A stretch of DNA of 64,000 nt, taken from assembly GCA_023389155.1 (NCBI GenBank), contig JAEWEV010000007.1:62001-126000 (forward strand), given 5' to 3'. The notes beneath the pieces are model-generated. The model was not told the DNA's origin. It searched no databases and saw only the letters and a list, made by a program, of their open reading frames with translations. Below are positions 42,826-50,541 of the stretch, one piece after another. Source of the DNA: Pseudomonadota bacterium (lineage in GTDB: Bacteria; Pseudomonadota; Gammaproteobacteria; Burkholderiales; Burkholderiaceae_B). A program made the translations under genes and the position numbers. Within the stretch, counting starts at the first letter, position 1. Every line of letters starts with the position of its first letter.

Positions 42826-43620
42826 TTGAGTGTTATCAAGGTCACGGCAAAAACGATGCTTAAACACCAGCTTCTTAATAAAGATTCCGTTCACTGTAAC
42901 ACCTGCGTTCTTGGGCATATTTGCGTGCCACAAGGACTCAATGCCCAGGACGCAGCGCGCCTGAACGAACTGGTCAAGGAACGCATTCGCGCCCCCAAGG
43001 GAACGCTGTTCTTCAAGGCTGGCGATAAACTGACTGCCTTGTATAGCATTCGTTCCGGTTCCATGAAACTGCAACTGGAAAATGAATCAGGCCATATGCA
43101 GGTTACGGGCTTTGTGTTTGCCGGCGAAATCATTGGTCTGGATGCACTGGCAGACAATCAGCATCTTTCCAATGCCATAGCCATGGAAGATACCGAAGTC
43201 TGTGTCATTCGCATGACGGACCTTAGTTATCTATCCAAAGAAATTCCTGCGCTGGCCTACCGCATCACGCGTCTGATGAGCCAGGAAATATCCCGTTCGC
43301 ATAATATGGCGCTCTCACTGGGCGCCATGCGCTCCGAACAGCGCCTGGCTGCCTTTCTGATTAACTTGTCACAGCGATTCACCTGTCTTGGCTATTCAGG
43401 CAGTGAATATGTGCTGCGCATGAGCCGCGAAGAAATCGGCAACTATCTCGGTCTGACGCTTGAGACGGTCAGCCGCCTGCTGTCACGCTTTGCCAAGGAA
43501 GGCCTGATTCGCATCCATCAGCGTGAGGTGCGTATTCTGGATTTCAATGGCTTGCAAGCCCTGATTCAGAACGAAAATTTGCACAGGATTGAAGTTCATA
43601 AAGCGGCGGTTCACGGCTAA
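42826..43620 (+). CDS. fnr: Oxygen-sensing regulator Fnr (Crp/Fnr family, Fe-S type)
   Basis: Activates anaerobic/microaerobic genes when its [4Fe-4S] cluster is intact. Cluster cysteines are visible: C24, C27 and C33 (HCNTCVLGHIC) and C126 (DTEVCVIRM). The cyclic-nucleotide-like beta roll is followed by the dimer helix and an HTH with the FNR recognition helix (MSREEIGNYLGLTLETVSRL, E-TVSR contacts TTGAT). The TTG at 42826 has AGGG upstream; ATG at 42856 is an alternative (254 residues). Downstream lies the cbb3 cluster with FNR boxes, its expected targets. Confidence 0.93.
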   Translation: MSVIKVTAKTMLKHQLLNKDSVHCNTCVLGHICVPQGLNAQDAARLNELVKERIRAPKGTLFFKAGDKLTALYSIRSGSMKLQLENESGHMQVTGFVFAGEIIGLDALADNQHLSNAIAMEDTEVCVIRMTDLSYLSKEIPALAYRITRLMSQEISRSHNMALSLGAMRSEQRLAAFLINLSQRFTCLGYSGSEYVLRMSREEIGNYLGLTLETVSRLLSRFAKEGLIRIHQREVRILDFNGLQALIQNENLHRIEVHKAAVHG

Positions 43621-43712
43621 ACATCATTTAGCCTGGGAACGCTATTGCCGATCGTCACTGTTTGTTCTTTCGGAATGAACCACTTGGGCTCCTTCCCGGC
43701 CAATATCTTGGT

Positions 43713-43973
43713 CTACTCATCCAGTGCCGTCTGTCTGGCGAACAGAGAGATCTTGTTGCCGCTGTTGGCCATGAAGAAACTCAGGGTACTGGAAAACGCT
43801 GCCATGAGCCAGAACAGAAAAAAGCCTGCCGCATACGCCAATTCACTGGATATCCGGATATAGCCGAATAACGGGATATCCTTGGGATCAATCAGGGCAA
43901 ACACGACCCCACTGGCAAATCCCGCTGCAAGAAATGAGGGCCACAATATCCACATCAAGGTACGCATGGTCAT
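43713..43973 (-). CDS. Small two-helix membrane protein at the end of the cbb3 cluster
   Basis: 86 residues with two membrane helices (about 6-27, LMWILWPSFLAAGFASGVVF, and 45-68, LAYAAGFFLFWLMAAFSSTLSFFM) separated by a short loop. Function unknown. Its ATG overlaps the stop of the FixH-like gene (ATGA), so it is translated with the cbb3 assembly genes and probably helps oxidase assembly or membrane integration. This is an inference from context only. Confidence 0.75.
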   Translation of the reverse strand: MTMRTLMWILWPSFLAAGFASGVVFALIDPKDIPLFGYIRISSELAYAAGFFLFWLMAAFSSTLSFFMANSGNKISLFARQTALDE

Positions 43974-44215
43974 TCTCGCGGTGCGTTTACGCCTGCAGAG
44001 TCAGGCGTCGTGGGCTTCCCGGGTATACCGCTATCCCGAATCACCATCAGTCCCTGCTTGCGGGCATCCAGACGTACCTGCTGATCTGGATTATTGTAGA
44101 AAGCCAGCACAATTGTGATGACACACCCAATGATGGCGACGAAAGGGCCTGCCATCAATATCCATGGCCAGGGCTCTTTGTACCATGGACCGCTGTCTCG
44201 TTCCTGCTCCTGCAT
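43970..44215 (-). CDS. ccoH: Short FixH/CcoH-like protein
   Basis: FixH/CcoH assists cbb3 oxidase assembly. Here only 81 residues: MQEQERDSGPWYKEPWPW, one membrane helix (ILMAGPFVAIIGCVITIVLA) and a short tail with ARKQGLMVIRDSG matching the DxxxKQGL region after the FixH helix. The periplasmic beta domain of longer FixH proteins (about 150-180 residues) is absent. AAGGAG precisely before ATG 44215 fixes the start. It follows ccoG by 13 bases. Confidence 0.75.
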   Translation of the reverse strand: MQEQERDSGPWYKEPWPWILMAGPFVAIIGCVITIVLAFYNNPDQQVRLDARKQGLMVIRDSGIPGKPTTPDSAGVNAPRE

Positions 44216-44228
44216 TTTGTACTCCTTG

Positions 44229-45725
44229 TCAGTTGGGGACAAAAAAGGTGGTTTCCTGATCTACCGATAATTCGCCGGCTGATTTATCCGTGTTTTCAAT
44301 ATGTAGCGTCAAGGGGTGCAATCCCTTGTCCGCCCCTTCCATCGGAACGCGAACCACCATCGGCACCCATTGATTTGAAAAGGCCGGAACAGCGATCTGC
44401 TGCTCGTTTTCTTCACCGGCCAGCACCGTTACCTGTGGCAAATCTGAAGTGGCGGTCAGCACGAATTTCTGGTCTTTCTCAGACATATTGATCAGCTGGA
44501 TCCGGTATACGTTCTCAATCATCCCACCGGGAATTTCCCGCCCTAGCAATCCGCGATCACGCACAATATCGACCCTGAGTGGCGTGCGCAATGACAGCGA
44601 TACAATCAGTCCGATAATGAAGATAGTAAGCAGTGTGATGTAGACAAAAACCCTGGGTTTGAACAGCCGCTTTCGTGCCTGCTTGTTGGTCAGACCATCC
44701 AGCATTCCGCTTTCGGAAGTGTAGCGAATCAGGCCTTTCGGATAGTCCATTTTTTCCATCACCTGATCACAGGCATCGATGCAGGCGCCACAACCAATGC
44801 ACATGTACTGCAGGCCGTCTCGAATATCAATGCCGGTAGGACACACCTGCACACAGATGGTACAGTCCACGCAATCCCCAAGACCGACTTCGCTAGGGAC
44901 GACCTTTTTGGACCGCCGCCCTCTTGGCTCGCCACGAATCTTGTCGTAGGTCACCACGAAAGTGTCCTTGTCTACCATGACACTCTGGAAGCGAGCATAG
45001 GGGCACATGTATTTACAGACGGATTCTCGCAGAAAACCGGCATTACCCCATGTGGCAATGGAATAAAAAATCATCCAGAACCATTGCCAGAACGACAGCT
45101 GCAGATGAATCAGTTGTGACCCCAGCTCACGAATAGGCGAAAAATAGCCAATGAATGTTGACCCCGTCCACCAGGCCACCATGATCCAGAGAATGTGTTT
45201 GCTTGCCTTGATGCGAAACTTGCGCAAGCTCATGGGAGATTCGTCAAGCCGGATTCGCTGCACCCGATCTCCTTCAATCTTGCGTTCTATCCACATGAAA
45301 ATTTCGGTATACACCGTCTGCGGACAGGCGTAGCCACAGAACAGCCGTCCTGCCAGTGCAGTAAACAGAAACAGGCCGTATGCCGAAATGATCAGAATGA
45401 TGGCCAGGTAAAATACGTCCTGAGGCCACAGCACGATACCGAATATGTAAAATTTGCGCTCCGTCAGGTCAAACAGTACTGCCTGCCGACCATTCCACTG
45501 CAGCCAGGGCAGACCATAGAAAACCAGCTGGGTTGCCAGTACCAGAATAATCCGCCATCTGGCAAAGATGCCCGTGACGGAGCGCGGGTAAATCTTTGCA
45601 CGGATTTCTTCGACCTGCATACTGCTGTCGTCAGCAGAGACAGGTCTGGGCTGCTTAATTCGTGGCGGTTGCCAGGCAGGAATCTCGTCCGGCCCGGATG
45701 ACTGCCCTGAGTGCGTATCAGACAT
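44229..45725 (-). CDS. ccoG: Cytochrome c oxidase accessory protein CcoG (FixG/RdxA)
   Basis: A membrane-bound iron-sulfur protein of about 498 residues, implicated in reducing copper for cbb3 assembly. Membrane helices near 35-55, 80-105, 155-180 and 345-365 are visible. Between them lie FCGYACPQTVYTEIFMWIER and two ferredoxin-type clusters, CVDCTICVQVCPTGID and CIGCGACIDACDQVMEK. An immunoglobulin-like periplasmic domain follows the last helix. Start 45725 (MSDTHSG) is preferred over a TTG three codons earlier. It lies 25 bases after ccoP. Confidence 0.96.
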   Translation of the reverse strand: MSDTHSGQSSGPDEIPAWQPPRIKQPRPVSADDSSMQVEEIRAKIYPRSVTGIFARWRIILVLATQLVFYGLPWLQWNGRQAVLFDLTERKFYIFGIVLWPQDVFYLAIILIISAYGLFLFTALAGRLFCGYACPQTVYTEIFMWIERKIEGDRVQRIRLDESPMSLRKFRIKASKHILWIMVAWWTGSTFIGYFSPIRELGSQLIHLQLSFWQWFWMIFYSIATWGNAGFLRESVCKYMCPYARFQSVMVDKDTFVVTYDKIRGEPRGRRSKKVVPSEVGLGDCVDCTICVQVCPTGIDIRDGLQYMCIGCGACIDACDQVMEKMDYPKGLIRYTSESGMLDGLTNKQARKRLFKPRVFVYITLLTIFIIGLIVSLSLRTPLRVDIVRDRGLLGREIPGGMIENVYRIQLINMSEKDQKFVLTATSDLPQVTVLAGEENEQQIAVPAFSNQWVPMVVRVPMEGADKGLHPLTLHIENTDKSAGELSVDQETTFFVPN

Positions 45726-45750
45726 AATTGACAATCGTTCTCAATCTAAC

Positions 45751-46653
45751 CTACTTGTTGGATAAACCCCATACATATGCGGCCAGCATGCGGATCTGAT
45801 CTTCAGACAAAATGTGTTTCTGCGCAGGCATTACCCCCTGGCGCCCATGCAGAATCGTGTTGATAATGACGTCTTTGGAACTGCTGTTGAGCCAGACAGA
45901 ATCGGTCAGATTGGGCGCACCCAATGCCTGGTTACCTTTACCGTCCATGCCGTGACAGGCGAAGCAGACTTTTTTGTATCCAGCCTCTCCTGCTGCCAGT
46001 AGCGTGGGATCACTGGCCAGTCCTGACAAGGAACGCACATAGTTCGCGATCTCATTGGCCTGAGCGGGAGTGACAATCGCACGCAGGGGAGCCATCACGC
46101 CGTGACGCCCTTCGCTGATGGTTTTGACAATCACTTCGGGAGAGCCGCCATACAGCCAGTCGCCATCTGTCAGGTTAGGAAAGTTGGGGGATCCCTTGGC
46201 GTCAGAGCCATGACACTGCGCGCAATTATTCAGAAACAACCGTTTGCCGATAGCGTGCGCTTCGGGATTTCTGGCCAGCTCTTCCACCGGAATGGCAGAG
46301 AACTTGTCGAACAGCGGTTTGATCTCCGCAGCCAGCTGTTCGCGCTCTGCCACTACCTGTTTAGCGGTGGTAAATCCCAACAGACCAGGATAGGAACCCA
46401 GCGCGGGATAAAGCACCATAATGCCAAGTGCAATTGCACAAAGACCCAGATACATGAATGTCCACCAGCGGGGAACCGGATTGTTCAGCTCGCGCAGATC
46501 GCCGTCCCAGACGTGACCGGTATCTTCAACCTGTGCGGGCTTCTGCTTGAGCCAACGCCGCTGGGTAAACAACAGCCAGATACACCATGCCACGCCGACC
46601 AGCGACACGATGGCAATGTAATAACTCCATGAACTACTGAAAAAATCACTCAT
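45751..46653 (-). CDS. ccoP: cbb3 cytochrome c oxidase diheme subunit CcoP
   Basis: A 300-residue subunit that passes electrons from cytochrome c into the oxidase. Two N-terminal membrane helices (YYIAIVSLVGVAWCIWLLFT and WWTFMYLGLCAIALGIMVLYPAL) flank the conserved GHVWDGDLRELNNPVPRWW motif. Two class I cytochrome c domains follow, with heme sites CAQCH (near residue 138) and CFACH (near residue 222). ATG overlaps the ccoQ stop. Confidence 0.97.
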   Translation of the reverse strand: MSDFFSSSWSYYIAIVSLVGVAWCIWLLFTQRRWLKQKPAQVEDTGHVWDGDLRELNNPVPRWWTFMYLGLCAIALGIMVLYPALGSYPGLLGFTTAKQVVAEREQLAAEIKPLFDKFSAIPVEELARNPEAHAIGKRLFLNNCAQCHGSDAKGSPNFPNLTDGDWLYGGSPEVIVKTISEGRHGVMAPLRAIVTPAQANEIANYVRSLSGLASDPTLLAAGEAGYKKVCFACHGMDGKGNQALGAPNLTDSVWLNSSSKDVIINTILHGRQGVMPAQKHILSEDQIRMLAAYVWGLSNK

Positions 46654-46820
46654 TTTTTTAACCCTTTACCACGAGTTGTCGTTTCTTCGTCAGGGACGGC
46701 AAACGGGAGTTGTGCAGCCTCTTCGTTATCTTTCACACGATGCCTGGACCATGCCCAGGCAATGATGCCTAAAAATGTAATGATCGATATAACCGTCATT
46801 ACTCCAATCACGATATCCAT
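46650..46820 (-). CDS. ccoQ: cbb3 oxidase small subunit CcoQ
   Basis: 56 residues found by reading the gap between ccoO and ccoP: MDIVIGVMTVISIITFLGII then AWAWSRHRVK, an acidic linker DNEEAAQLPFAVPDEE and a basic end. One helix followed by AWAWSR and LPFA is the CcoQ/FixQ pattern. CcoQ stabilises the oxidase. Its TGA overlaps the ccoP ATG, and it begins 26 bases after ccoO. Confidence 0.92.
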   Translation of the reverse strand: MDIVIGVMTVISIITFLGIIAWAWSRHRVKDNEEAAQLPFAVPDEETTTRGKGLKK

Positions 46821-46845
46821 AGTTTTATCCGTCCCGGATTCCGGT

Positions 46846-47508
46846 TTAGTTGGATGCGGGCGCTTCTTCCTGCTTGCGCAGGGCCGCCATGTAACCTACC
46901 CCCAGGTTTTGCAGATAGGCGATGATGGCATCCTCTTCTGTTTTACCTTTCAAAGCGGCAGGTGCGTCCTCGATCTGCTTGTCGGTATAAGGCACGCCCA
47001 GTGTCTGCAGTGCCTTCATCCGCGCCTGAATGTTTTTATTGGAAACATCCTTGTTCTGTAGCCAGTGATAGGCAGGCATATTGGACTCTTTGACTACATC
47101 ACGCGGGTTGCGCAGGTGAATGCGGTGCCATTCGTCGGAATAGCGGCCACCCACGCGAGCCAGATCCGGACCAGTGCGTTTGGATCCCCAAAGGAACGGA
47201 TGGTCATACACAAACTCGCCAGCGACTGAGTAAGGGCCGTAACGGGATACTTCGGACTGCAGCGTACGGATCTGCTGTGAGTGACAGCCGACACAGCCTT
47301 CCTTGATGTAGACATCGCGGCCGATAATCTGCAGCGGTTGCAGTGGTTCAATGCCGGGGGCTGCCTTCGTTGTGGAGTGCTGGAAGAACAGCGGCACGAT
47401 CTGCACAAGACCGGCCACCGCGACGACAAGGATCGAAAAGATAATCAGAAGTCCGACATTCTTCTCGAGTGTTTCATGTGTGAAGATGCTCTTTTTTTGA
47501 TTCGCCAT
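46846..47508 (-). CDS. ccoO: cbb3 cytochrome c oxidase monoheme subunit CcoO
   Basis: 220 residues: one N-terminal helix (VGLLIIFSILVVAVAGLVQI), the heme-binding CVGCHSQQIRTLQSE near residue 74, RYGPYSVAGEFVYDHPFLWGSKRTGPDLARVGGRYSDEWH and a distal methionine in SNMPAYHWL. This is the standard CcoO pattern. ATG 47508 (MANQKKS) lies ten bases after ccoN. The longer frame upstream lies within ccoN and is rejected. Confidence 0.97.
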   Translation of the reverse strand: MANQKKSIFTHETLEKNVGLLIIFSILVVAVAGLVQIVPLFFQHSTTKAAPGIEPLQPLQIIGRDVYIKEGCVGCHSQQIRTLQSEVSRYGPYSVAGEFVYDHPFLWGSKRTGPDLARVGGRYSDEWHRIHLRNPRDVVKESNMPAYHWLQNKDVSNKNIQARMKALQTLGVPYTDKQIEDAPAALKGKTEEDAIIAYLQNLGVGYMAALRKQEEAPASN

Positions 47509-47518
47509 GGTAATTCTC

Positions 47519-48994
47519 TTAAGCAGCAGTAGCAGGTTGAGCAGGGGTACGAACATCGTGTCCGACGAACTCAGGAACCTGCGGATTGACACCCTTGAGT
47601 CCGCGAATGGTCATGATCGTGTTGTAGAACATGACGATCACACCGCCCAGGAAGCTAACGCCACCCAGCACACGGATCATATACAGCAAATGTTTGGAGG
47701 CCAGCGCCTGCACGAAGGCATAAGTCAGCGTGCCATCTGCCTCTGTTGAACGCCACATCAGCCCTTCCATCACACCGGCAATCCACATGGACGCAATGTA
47801 GAGCACCACGCCAATTGTCGCCATCCAGAAGTGCGCCTCGATCAGGGATTTGCTGTACATGTTTTCACGGCCATAAAGTCGCGGAATCATGTAGTAAAGA
47901 CTGCCGAAGGTGATCATGGCGACCCAACCCAGCGCACCGGAATGCACGTGAGCAACAGTCCACTCAGTGTAGTGAGACAGCGCATTGACCGTACGGATGG
48001 ACATCATGGAGCCTTCAAAGGTGGCCATACCGTAGAAAGACAGCGCCACGACCAGGAACTTCAGGATCGGGTCGGTACGCAGCTTGTGCCAGGCGCCTGA
48101 CATTGTCATGATGCCGTTGATCATACCGCCCCATGATGGCGCGAGAAGGATCAGAGAGAAGGCCATTCCCAGACTTTGCGTCCAGTCAGGCAGCGAGGTG
48201 TACAGCAGGTGGTGAGGACCTGCCCACATATAAGTGAAAGCCAGCGCCCAGAAGTGAACAATAGACAGGCGGTACGAATAGATTGGACGGTTGGCCTGCT
48301 TGGGCACGAAGTAATACATCATACCCAGAAAACTGGTGGTCAGGAAAAAGCCCACGGCATTGTGACCATACCACCATTGCACCATCGCATCCTGCGCTCC
48401 GGCGTAAGCAGAATAGGAATTGAACCAGCTGTATGGCAATTCAATGTTATTGAAAATATGCAGAATGGCGATGGTCAGAATGTATGAACCATAGAACCAG
48501 TTTGCCACATAGATGTGTTTCATCTTGCGCTTGACAATCGTACCGAAAAACACGATTGCATATGCTACCCAGACCAGGGTGATCAGGATATCGATCGGCC
48601 ATTCAAGTTCCGCATATTCCTTGCTGGTTGTAAAACCGGCAGGCAGCGTAATGGCAGCGGCCACAATGACCACTTGCCATCCCCAAAAAGTAAAAGACGC
48701 CAGCGGTCCACAGAACAGCCGCGCCTGACAGGTGCGCTGGACGACATAGTAGGACGTCGCAAACAGTGCGCTACCGCCAAAGGCAAAGATGACTGCATTG
48801 GTGTGCAGTGGACGCAAACGTCCGTAACTGAGCCAGTCAACGAAGTTGAGATCTGGCCATACGAGCTGCGCAGCAATAAAAACGCCGACAGCCATGCCTA
48901 CAATTCCCCATACAATTGTCATGATGGTGAATTGCCGCACGACCTTGTAATTGAAAATCTCCGCATTCTCGGAGAGCGCATTCTGGGTACGCAT
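47519..48994 (-). CDS. ccoN: cbb3 cytochrome c oxidase catalytic subunit CcoN
   Basis: The heme-copper subunit of the high-affinity oxidase, which reduces O2 at low oxygen and pumps protons. 491 residues with about 12 helices. Key sites: LHTNAVIFAFGG with a heme b ligand near residue 66, WWYGHNAVGFFLT carrying the CuB histidine and the cross-linked Tyr region, PHHLLYTSLPDWTQSLG with CuB histidines near 265, and the HVHSGALGWVAM heme-ligand motif near 350. AGAGGAAAG precedes the ATG. Transcription is predicted from an FNR-dependent promoter at 49055-49068. Confidence 0.98.
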   Translation of the reverse strand: MRTQNALSENAEIFNYKVVRQFTIMTIVWGIVGMAVGVFIAAQLVWPDLNFVDWLSYGRLRPLHTNAVIFAFGGSALFATSYYVVQRTCQARLFCGPLASFTFWGWQVVIVAAAITLPAGFTTSKEYAELEWPIDILITLVWVAYAIVFFGTIVKRKMKHIYVANWFYGSYILTIAILHIFNNIELPYSWFNSYSAYAGAQDAMVQWWYGHNAVGFFLTTSFLGMMYYFVPKQANRPIYSYRLSIVHFWALAFTYMWAGPHHLLYTSLPDWTQSLGMAFSLILLAPSWGGMINGIMTMSGAWHKLRTDPILKFLVVALSFYGMATFEGSMMSIRTVNALSHYTEWTVAHVHSGALGWVAMITFGSLYYMIPRLYGRENMYSKSLIEAHFWMATIGVVLYIASMWIAGVMEGLMWRSTEADGTLTYAFVQALASKHLLYMIRVLGGVSFLGGVIVMFYNTIMTIRGLKGVNPQVPEFVGHDVRTPAQPATAA

Positions 48995-49054
48995 AACTTT
49001 CCTCTAAAGAAAAAAACCTATCCTTCCATCTTAAATAGATCACAGCAAGGCGAC

Positions 49055-49068
49055 TTGACAAATATCAA
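49055..49068 (-). promoter_or_regulatory. FNR box of the ccoNOQPG operon
   Basis: Read leftward, TTGATATTTGTCAA, that is TTGAT-N4-GTCAA, one mismatch from the FNR consensus TTGAT-N4-ATCAA. A TATTTA hexamer lies about 25-30 bases past its centre, which puts the box near -41.5 (class II activation), with ccoN ATG about 60 bases downstream. Confidence 0.85.
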
Positions 49069-49239
49069 GCACCCTTCAGACGGCGATGAAACTATTTGAA
49101 AATAAAAAAAAGCCTCGATATGGCGTTACGGAAAACAACAGATTGCCGTCAGTTTCCGGAATCGCCGGACATGAGGCGCACTGTATTTTGCTGGCTGCGA
49201 TTTCATTGCAAAGCTGGTAACAGCGCAGAACATAGCCAT

Positions 49240-49470
49240 CTACGGCCTTGTCTTCGCCGAGCGACTCGCACGGCCAGCATTCGCATTATTGGCTGCCCGA
49301 TATTTACCTTTTTCGTTCGGCCGGCTTTCCGTGTCCCGGTCCTGCAATATGATGCTCGCATTCTTGTCTGTATCTTCAAACTGCCCTGCCATGATGGCCC
49401 AGTAAAGTACGCCGCCGATAACCATGACAAACAAAAAGGCGAGGAAAACCAGCAGAAAGAAAACGTCCAT
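49240..49470 (-). CDS. ccoS: cbb3 oxidase assembly protein CcoS
   Basis: 76 residues: a single N-terminal helix (MDVFFLLVFLAFLFVMVIGG, VLYWAIMAGQFED), matching the CcoS/FixS pattern in which a W-A-x-x-x-x-Q-F-D/E-D motif follows the helix. A charged, unstructured tail follows. CcoS is needed for heme/copper insertion into cbb3 oxidase. It starts six bases after the stop of the ccoI-like gene and is cotranscribed with it. Confidence 0.9.
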   Translation of the reverse strand: MDVFFLLVFLAFLFVMVIGGVLYWAIMAGQFEDTDKNASIILQDRDTESRPNEKGKYRAANNANAGRASRSAKTRP

Positions 49471-49476
49471 GATGAT

Positions 49477-50457
49477 TCAGGCCAGACGGGAGTGGATTGC
49501 ACCGGACTGCGCCACACCAGGATCGCGGTATGAATAGCTGCGATAAAAATGCCAGGCATACAGCGCGACCGCAAGCGAGGAAACCAGCATGGTGATGGCG
49601 GCCAGCCACGGCTGAACCCAGCCAATCATGGCAAACGGAATCATGAGCAGGTGCCATGCCAGGGATCCGTAAAGGCTGCGGCGCGCCACGAGCAAGGTCT
49701 GCCTGCGAAGCGCAGCCAGTTCAGGTGCAGAGAGAGAAGGATCAGACAGGATGATGGCGCGCGCGGCGGCCTGCGCCGAAGGCACCGCCATTGCCATCGC
49801 ACAGGGACAGCTCATGACGAACAATGCGACCAGCACCGGGATGGCGTGATTCGCGTCGATAAACCAATACCAGACCAGTGCCGAAAAAAGGGAAAGCACG
49901 ATCTGGGCCAGTACAAAATACAGACCTACGCGGTCTGCTGTATGTGCCAGCTGCGTAGACTCCTGCTCGAACATCCCGTCCACTTCCCTGCCGGCAGACT
50001 GGCTTGCGGACAGCGAAAGGTACCGTGCTGTGAGCACAAAGGCGACGAACATGGAAATGGATTCGTAGTACACCTCACCAGACTGCCGGTAGGTGGCCAC
50101 CACGCTTGGGATGAACGCAACAATGATACCCAGCCCGATGGGCCAGTTCATTGACCGCTGATGGGTATCCCGAGTATCCGCAGAAATGAAACCACGCCAG
50201 ATGGGCCAGGCGCAATATAGCAGGAGCGGAATGCTGAGCACCAGACTGCACCAGTTCAGGACAACGATTGCCGTATCCAGGGTATCGACAGTCTCAAGAT
50301 CGGCGTAACCCTGACGGAGATAGCCCGGAAAGGCGAACATCATCACCTGCATCATGACCAGCCAGGCTAGCCCGAGACGCGCGAGCATATGCCGGCGCTG
50401 CAGACGCTCCTGAACACCCAGGGTATCGGGGATCGAAAAGATGGATTTCGGCTTCAT
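49477..50457 (-). CDS. CcoI-like copper P-type ATPase membrane domain lacking all cytosolic domains
   Basis: 326 residues that align with the membrane part of CcoI/CtpA copper ATPases: QVMMFAFPGYLRQGYADLE, ASLVLS-like SLVLSIPLLLYCAWPIWRGF, MNWPIGLGIIVAFIPSVVATY, GEVYYESISMFVAFVLTARYL, then helix 6 with SCPCAMAMAVPSAQAAA (CPC at 217-219) and the last pair ending WLAAITMLVSSLAVALYAW. Missing are the N-terminal metal-binding domain, the A domain (only about 30 residues between helices 4 and 5, no TGE) and the whole P/N domain (about 37 residues between helices 6 and 7, no DKTGT). It cannot hydrolyse ATP by the known mechanism. The frame is intact, with a perfect FNR box upstream and ccoS six bases downstream. 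Confidence 0.85.
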   Translation of the reverse strand: MKPKSIFSIPDTLGVQERLQRRHMLARLGLAWLVMMQVMMFAFPGYLRQGYADLETVDTLDTAIVVLNWCSLVLSIPLLLYCAWPIWRGFISADTRDTHQRSMNWPIGLGIIVAFIPSVVATYRQSGEVYYESISMFVAFVLTARYLSLSASQSAGREVDGMFEQESTQLAHTADRVGLYFVLAQIVLSLFSALVWYWFIDANHAIPVLVALFVMSCPCAMAMAVPSAQAAARAIILSDPSLSAPELAALRRQTLLVARRSLYGSLAWHLLMIPFAMIGWVQPWLAAITMLVSSLAVALYAWHFYRSYSYRDPGVAQSGAIHSRLA

Positions 50458-50460
50458 ACC

Positions 50461-50484
50461 TTCCGATCATAGTCCTGATCGGAA
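50461..50484 (-). promoter_or_regulatory. Perfect inverted repeat just upstream of the ccoI-like start
   Basis: TTCCGATCA (50461-50469) and TGATCGGAA (50476-50484) are perfect 9-base arms around TAGTCC. The repeat covers the predicted -10 element (TATGAT) of the FNR-dependent promoter and reaches to within three bases of the start codon. It could be an operator for a second regulator or a hairpin over the ribosome-binding site. Confidence 0.55.
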
Positions 50485-50493
50485 GACGCCTTC

Positions 50494-50507
50494 TTGATTT
50501 AAATCAA
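50494..50507 (-). promoter_or_regulatory. Perfect FNR box of the ccoI-like/ccoS operon
   Basis: TTGATTTAAATCAA is an exact TTGAT-N4-ATCAA palindrome, 37 bases before the ATG at 50457. If it works at -41.5, transcription would begin one to three bases before the start codon. It also lies about 34 bases after the stop codon of the cysM gene, which has the same orientation further left. Confidence 0.9.
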
Positions 50508-50541
50508 ACTACTGCGGTTCCTTGTGTGGCATGCAGGAAAT

